NCBI GenBank assembly: GCA_016869915.1
Contig: VGDA01000136.1
Span: 1-8,420, forward strand
Direction of reading: 5' to 3'
DNA: 8,420 nt
DNA from: Alphaproteobacteria bacterium
GTDB taxonomy: Bacteria > Pseudomonadota > Alphaproteobacteria > CACIAM-22H2
Shown: in pieces, positions 6,059 to 8,420 of the stretch
Position numbering within the stretch: position 1 is the first letter of the stretch
Layout: each line of letters begins with the position of its first letter
The notes under the pieces: generated by a model
What the model was told of the DNA's origin: nothing
Seen by the model: only the letters and a program-made list of their open reading frames with translations
Database searches by the model: none
Position numbers and translations under genes: made by a program

Positions 6059-7045
6059 TCAGCCCTCCATCCTGATGCGCGGGTCGAGCCAGGCCAGCAG
6101 GATGTCGGAGAGCAGCGTGCCGACGATCGTCAGCATGCAGTAGATCAGCAGGATGCTGCCGGCGAGGTACATGTCCTGGTTCACGAGCGCGCGCAGCAGC
6201 AGCGGCCCGATATTCGGCAGGTTCATCACCGTCGCCACGATGAGGCTGCCGGAGAAGAGCTGCGGAAGGTACCAGCCGATCGTGCTGACAAGGGGGTTGA
6301 ACGCCAGGCGCACGGGGTAGCGCAGCACCAGCGTCCATTCGGAGAGGCCCTTCGCGCGCGCGGTGACCACGTAGGGCTTGTTGAGCTCGTCGAGCAGGTT
6401 GGCGCGCATCACGCGCGTGAGCCGCGCGGTGCCGGCGATGCCCAGCACCAGCGAGGGCAGCCAGGCATGCGCAAGCAGGTCGAGGAACTTCGCCAGGCTC
6501 CACTCCGCGCCCTGGTACTCCGGCGAGAACAGCCCCGTCACGCTGATGCCGAAATAGGCGAAGGCCACCCACATCAGCACGAGGGCGAGCATGAAGTTCG
6601 GCGTCGCGACGCCGATGTAGTTCACGACGGTGAGGATGTAGTCGACCACCGAGCGCTGGCGGATGGCGGAGTAGATGCCCGCCGGCACGGCGATGATCCA
6701 GGTCAGAACGAAGGAGAACAGCGCCAGGACGACGGTGAGGAAGAGCTGCTCGCCGATCAACTCGGCGTTCGGGCGCTGGTACTCGAGCGACAGGCCGAGG
6801 TCGCCCTGGAGGAGGTTGCCGACCCATTTGAGGTACTGGACCCAGATGGGCTGGTCGAGGCCGTACTGGCGGCGCAGCGCCTCGACATGCTCCGCGCCGA
6901 TCGAGGATCCGGACGAGGCGAGCGTCGCGATGTAGGACGTCAGGAAGTCGCCGGGCGGCGCCTCCACGATCACGAAGACGAGGATCGAGAAGACCGCCAT
7001 GAGCAGCGGCAGCAGCAGCAGGCGCTGCAGGACGAAGCGGATCAT
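6059..7045 (-). CDS. ABC importer inner-membrane permease, OppB/DppB type
   Basis: This 328-residue permease begins with the family-typical MIRFVLQRLLLLPLL, whose first membrane segment spans about 8-28. It is followed by the periplasmic stretch with APPGDF (29-34), YGLDQP (61-66) and LLQGDLGLSL (78-87). Further membrane segments lie near 100-125, 135-168, 193-206, 252-272 and 293-319. The EAA-type coupling loop is at about 225-250 (YVVTARAKGLSEWTLVLRY, Gly233). The C-terminus ends in LLAWLDPRIRMEG, usual for the group. It pairs with the OppC-like protein encoded next. No purine-rich ribosome-binding site is visible before the ATG at 7043-7045; the leader reads CCTCCCCCGCGCCCGCACGC, yet the N-terminus matches the family so well that the start is not in doubt. 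The gene follows the binding-protein gene after 85 nt that contain a strong stem-loop. Confidence 0.94.
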   Translation of the reverse strand: MIRFVLQRLLLLPLLMAVFSILVFVIVEAPPGDFLTSYIATLASSGSSIGAEHVEALRRQYGLDQPIWVQYLKWVGNLLQGDLGLSLEYQRPNAELIGEQLFLTVVLALFSFVLTWIIAVPAGIYSAIRQRSVVDYILTVVNYIGVATPNFMLALVLMWVAFAYFGISVTGLFSPEYQGAEWSLAKFLDLLAHAWLPSLVLGIAGTARLTRVMRANLLDELNKPYVVTARAKGLSEWTLVLRYPVRLAFNPLVSTIGWYLPQLFSGSLIVATVMNLPNIGPLLLRALVNQDMYLAGSILLIYCMLTIVGTLLSDILLAWLDPRIRMEG

Positions 7046-7084
7046 GCGTGCGGGCGCGGGGGAGGCTGTCTGGCCGGGAGGGAC

Positions 7085-7123
7085 GCCGGGGGCGCGCGCC
7101 GCTCGCTGGCGCGCGCCCCCGGC
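7085..7123 (-). other. Perfect 16-bp intercistronic stem-loop between binding protein and permease genes
   Basis: GCCGGGGGCGCGCGCC (7085-7100) and GGCGCGCGCCCCCGGC (7108-7123) are exact reverse complements around a 7-nt loop, beginning only 7 nt after the binding-protein stop codon. There is no following U-tract on the minus strand, so simple intrinsic termination is not expected. In many importer operons a stable hairpin at this position protects the binding-protein transcript from 3' exonucleases or causes partial attenuation, so that the binding protein is made in excess over the membrane subunits. The structure is seen directly; the role is inferred from known operons. Confidence 0.75.
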
Positions 7124-7130
7124 CTTGCGT

Positions 7131-8420
7131 TCAGCGCTGGTAGAAGAACTGCTCCGGGCGCGCGTTGCCCGGCGTGCGCAGCGGCCAGTCGTTGCCGACC
7201 TGCGCGGGCACGTTGCGCATGCGGCTGTTGAGCACCACCACGCCCTGGATCATCGGCGTGAGGCCGACGATGCCGACCTCGTAGACCTGGTCGGCCCAGA
7301 TCCTGAACAGGTCCTGCGCGACCTTGACCTGCGCATCGCCACCGACGGTCTTCGCGGTGTCGATCAGCTCGACGATCCGCTTGATCTCGGACGTCGGCTC
7401 CGCGCCCTCGCGGCCGTTCGAGCGGTACCACTGGCCATGCAGCGGCCCGAAATTGCCGATCTGGATCGCCGGGATGCGGATGTCGAACTTGGTGTTGCCC
7501 GTGAAGGGGAACCCGGTCGTGTCCTGGTTCCAGATCTCGGCCATCAGCTCGTTCGCGTCGCGCATCTTGAAGTGCAGCGCGCGCTCGCGGATCTGGACGA
7601 TGGTCTTGATGCCGACCTTCTCCCAGTCCTTGGCCACGAGCTGCCCGACATCCGGCCACGCGCCGAACGCCGGCACGATGGCGATCTCGATCGTCGCCGG
7701 CTTGCCGTTGGGCAGCAGGCGGATGCCCTGCGCGTCCTTCTTGTCGAGGCCGAGCGCGTCGAGCATGCGGTTGGCGAGCGCCGGATCGTGGGACGTGAAC
7801 TTCTTCGCGTGCTCGTCGCCCGGGAAGTACGGGTGCCAGGGCGCGGGAACGCCCTGGCGCGCCTCGCCGAGCCCCAGGAAGGCCGATTCCCTGATCTGGT
7901 CGCGGTTGATGGCGTGCGACATCGCGATGCGGAAATCGCGCGTCGCCATCAGCTTGCCCATCTCCGGGTCGGCCCTGTAGGTCTGGTTGAAGGTGATCGC
8001 AGCGTCGGCGCCACCGAAGGTCGACCAGGTCAGGATGCGATAGCGCCCCTTCTTCTCCTCGTCCTTGAAGACCGGGTAGTTGGTCATCTGGATGTGGCGG
8101 GCCTGCATGTCGAACTGGCCGGCGATCGCCGCGAGGTTAAGCGCCTGCACGTCCGCGAAGTAGGTGAAGCGCACCTCGTCGATGTAGGGCAGCTGGTTGC
8201 CCTCGGGATCGACGCCCACGTAGTAGGGGTTGCGCTTAAGCGTCAGGACGGGATCGCTGACGCGGCTCGTCGGGGCCCAGGCCGCCATGGTCGGGCGCTC
8301 CGGGTTCTCCGGAGGCGCGTTGCGCGCGGCGAAGAGCTCGGTCCAGGTCTTGAAGCCCGCGGCCTGCGCGGCCCTGTCGACCTCCTCCTTCGCCGTATAG
8401 GAGGGGTGGAACCTCTTGAG
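7131..8420 (-). CDS. Extracytoplasmic solute-binding protein, family 5 (peptide/oligosaccharide/nickel type), 5' end missing
   Basis: The frame is open from the right edge to a TGA at 7131-7133, giving 429 residues of the C-terminal part; the signal peptide and N-terminal lobe lie outside the window. An internal Met at 8286-8288 is not the start, because the 44 in-frame residues before it are also family-like (LKRFHPSYTAKEEVDRA and WTELFAARN). Characteristic segments follow: LKRNPYYVGVDPEGNQLPYID, the NQTYRADPEMGKL and FRIAMSHAINRDQIRE stretch typical of family 5 proteins, VPAPWHPYFPGDE, and a C-terminal region around AQDLFRIWADQVYEVGIVGLTPM. The mature protein would be free in the periplasm or membrane-tethered and would deliver ligand to the permeases encoded downstream. 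The long form with an ERPTMAAW segment suggests a large member of about 600 residues, often linked to ligands other than short peptides. The ligand cannot be told from the sequence. Confidence 0.93.
   Translation of the reverse strand, partial: LKRFHPSYTAKEEVDRAAQAAGFKTWTELFAARNAPPENPERPTMAAWAPTSRVSDPVLTLKRNPYYVGVDPEGNQLPYIDEVRFTYFADVQALNLAAIAGQFDMQARHIQMTNYPVFKDEEKKGRYRILTWSTFGGADAAITFNQTYRADPEMGKLMATRDFRIAMSHAINRDQIRESAFLGLGEARQGVPAPWHPYFPGDEHAKKFTSHDPALANRMLDALGLDKKDAQGIRLLPNGKPATIEIAIVPAFGAWPDVGQLVAKDWEKVGIKTIVQIRERALHFKMRDANELMAEIWNQDTTGFPFTGNTKFDIRIPAIQIGNFGPLHGQWYRSNGREGAEPTSEIKRIVELIDTAKTVGGDAQVKVAQDLFRIWADQVYEVGIVGLTPMIQGVVVLNSRMRNVPAQVGNDWPLRTPGNARPEQFFYQR

Noticed and set aside
1383..6075. 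Very long open frames on the plus strand, for example 1383-3104, 1672-4137, 3918-4994 and 4462-6075
   Set aside because: They lie antisense to well-supported genes, encode Arg/Ala/Pro/His-rich low-complexity products with no recognisable domain, and arise because stop codons are rare in such GC-rich DNA.
7085..7123. Rho-independent terminator at the large hairpin
   Set aside because: No run of U follows on the minus strand (GTCCCTCCC follows), and the next genes clearly belong to the same transporter.
7131..8288. Binding-protein gene starting at the internal ATG 8286-8288
   Set aside because: The same frame continues to the right edge with family-typical sequence, and this start would leave no signal peptide and half a protein.
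1..8420. Mobile elements, CRISPR array, tRNA or phage genes
   Set aside because: No spaced direct repeats, transposase motifs, terminal inverted repeats or cloverleaf-like sequences were noticed; the window is fully accounted for by one co-oriented gene cluster.

Overview
The window is a GC-rich stretch of bacterial chromosome in which every supported gene lies on the minus strand. The base composition, the Opp/Dpp-type transporter and a class I (mitochondrial/alphaproteobacterial-type) cytochrome c domain suggest a high-GC proteobacterium, most likely an alphaproteobacterium. That placement is inference from composition and protein style, not from a marker gene. No tRNA, rRNA, CRISPR array, insertion sequence or origin was seen.

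Read in the direction of transcription (right to left), the window begins inside a family 5 (peptide/nickel/oligosaccharide type) extracytoplasmic solute-binding protein gene whose 5' end lies beyond position 8420. A perfect 16-bp stem-loop follows it. Then come an OppB/DppB-type permease, an OppC/DppC-type permease with an enlarged periplasmic loop, and two ATPases of the OppD and OppF type. The transporter genes are tightly packed, with gaps of 1 and 7 nt and one ATGA overlap, and clearly form one operon.

About 70 nt after the second ATPase comes an unusual exported protein: a seven-bladed WD40 beta-propeller followed by a cytochrome c domain (CAACH haem site, likely axial Met). After a further 95-nt gap with two small hairpins comes a SelA-like, PLP-dependent enzyme related to D-glucosaminate-6-phosphate ammonia-lyase. 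It carries the start of an extra C-terminal beta-rich domain that runs off the left edge.

A plausible reading is an uptake-and-catabolism cassette. The binding protein captures a small amino-containing or peptide-like compound in the periplasm, the four-subunit ABC importer brings it in, and the PLP enzyme acts on it in the cytoplasm. The propeller-cytochrome could be a periplasmic electron carrier or an acceptor for a linked oxidation. The substrate cannot be read from the sequence, and the functional link of the last two genes to the transporter rests only on position and common orientation. No promoter is visible for the operon because its start lies outside the window.
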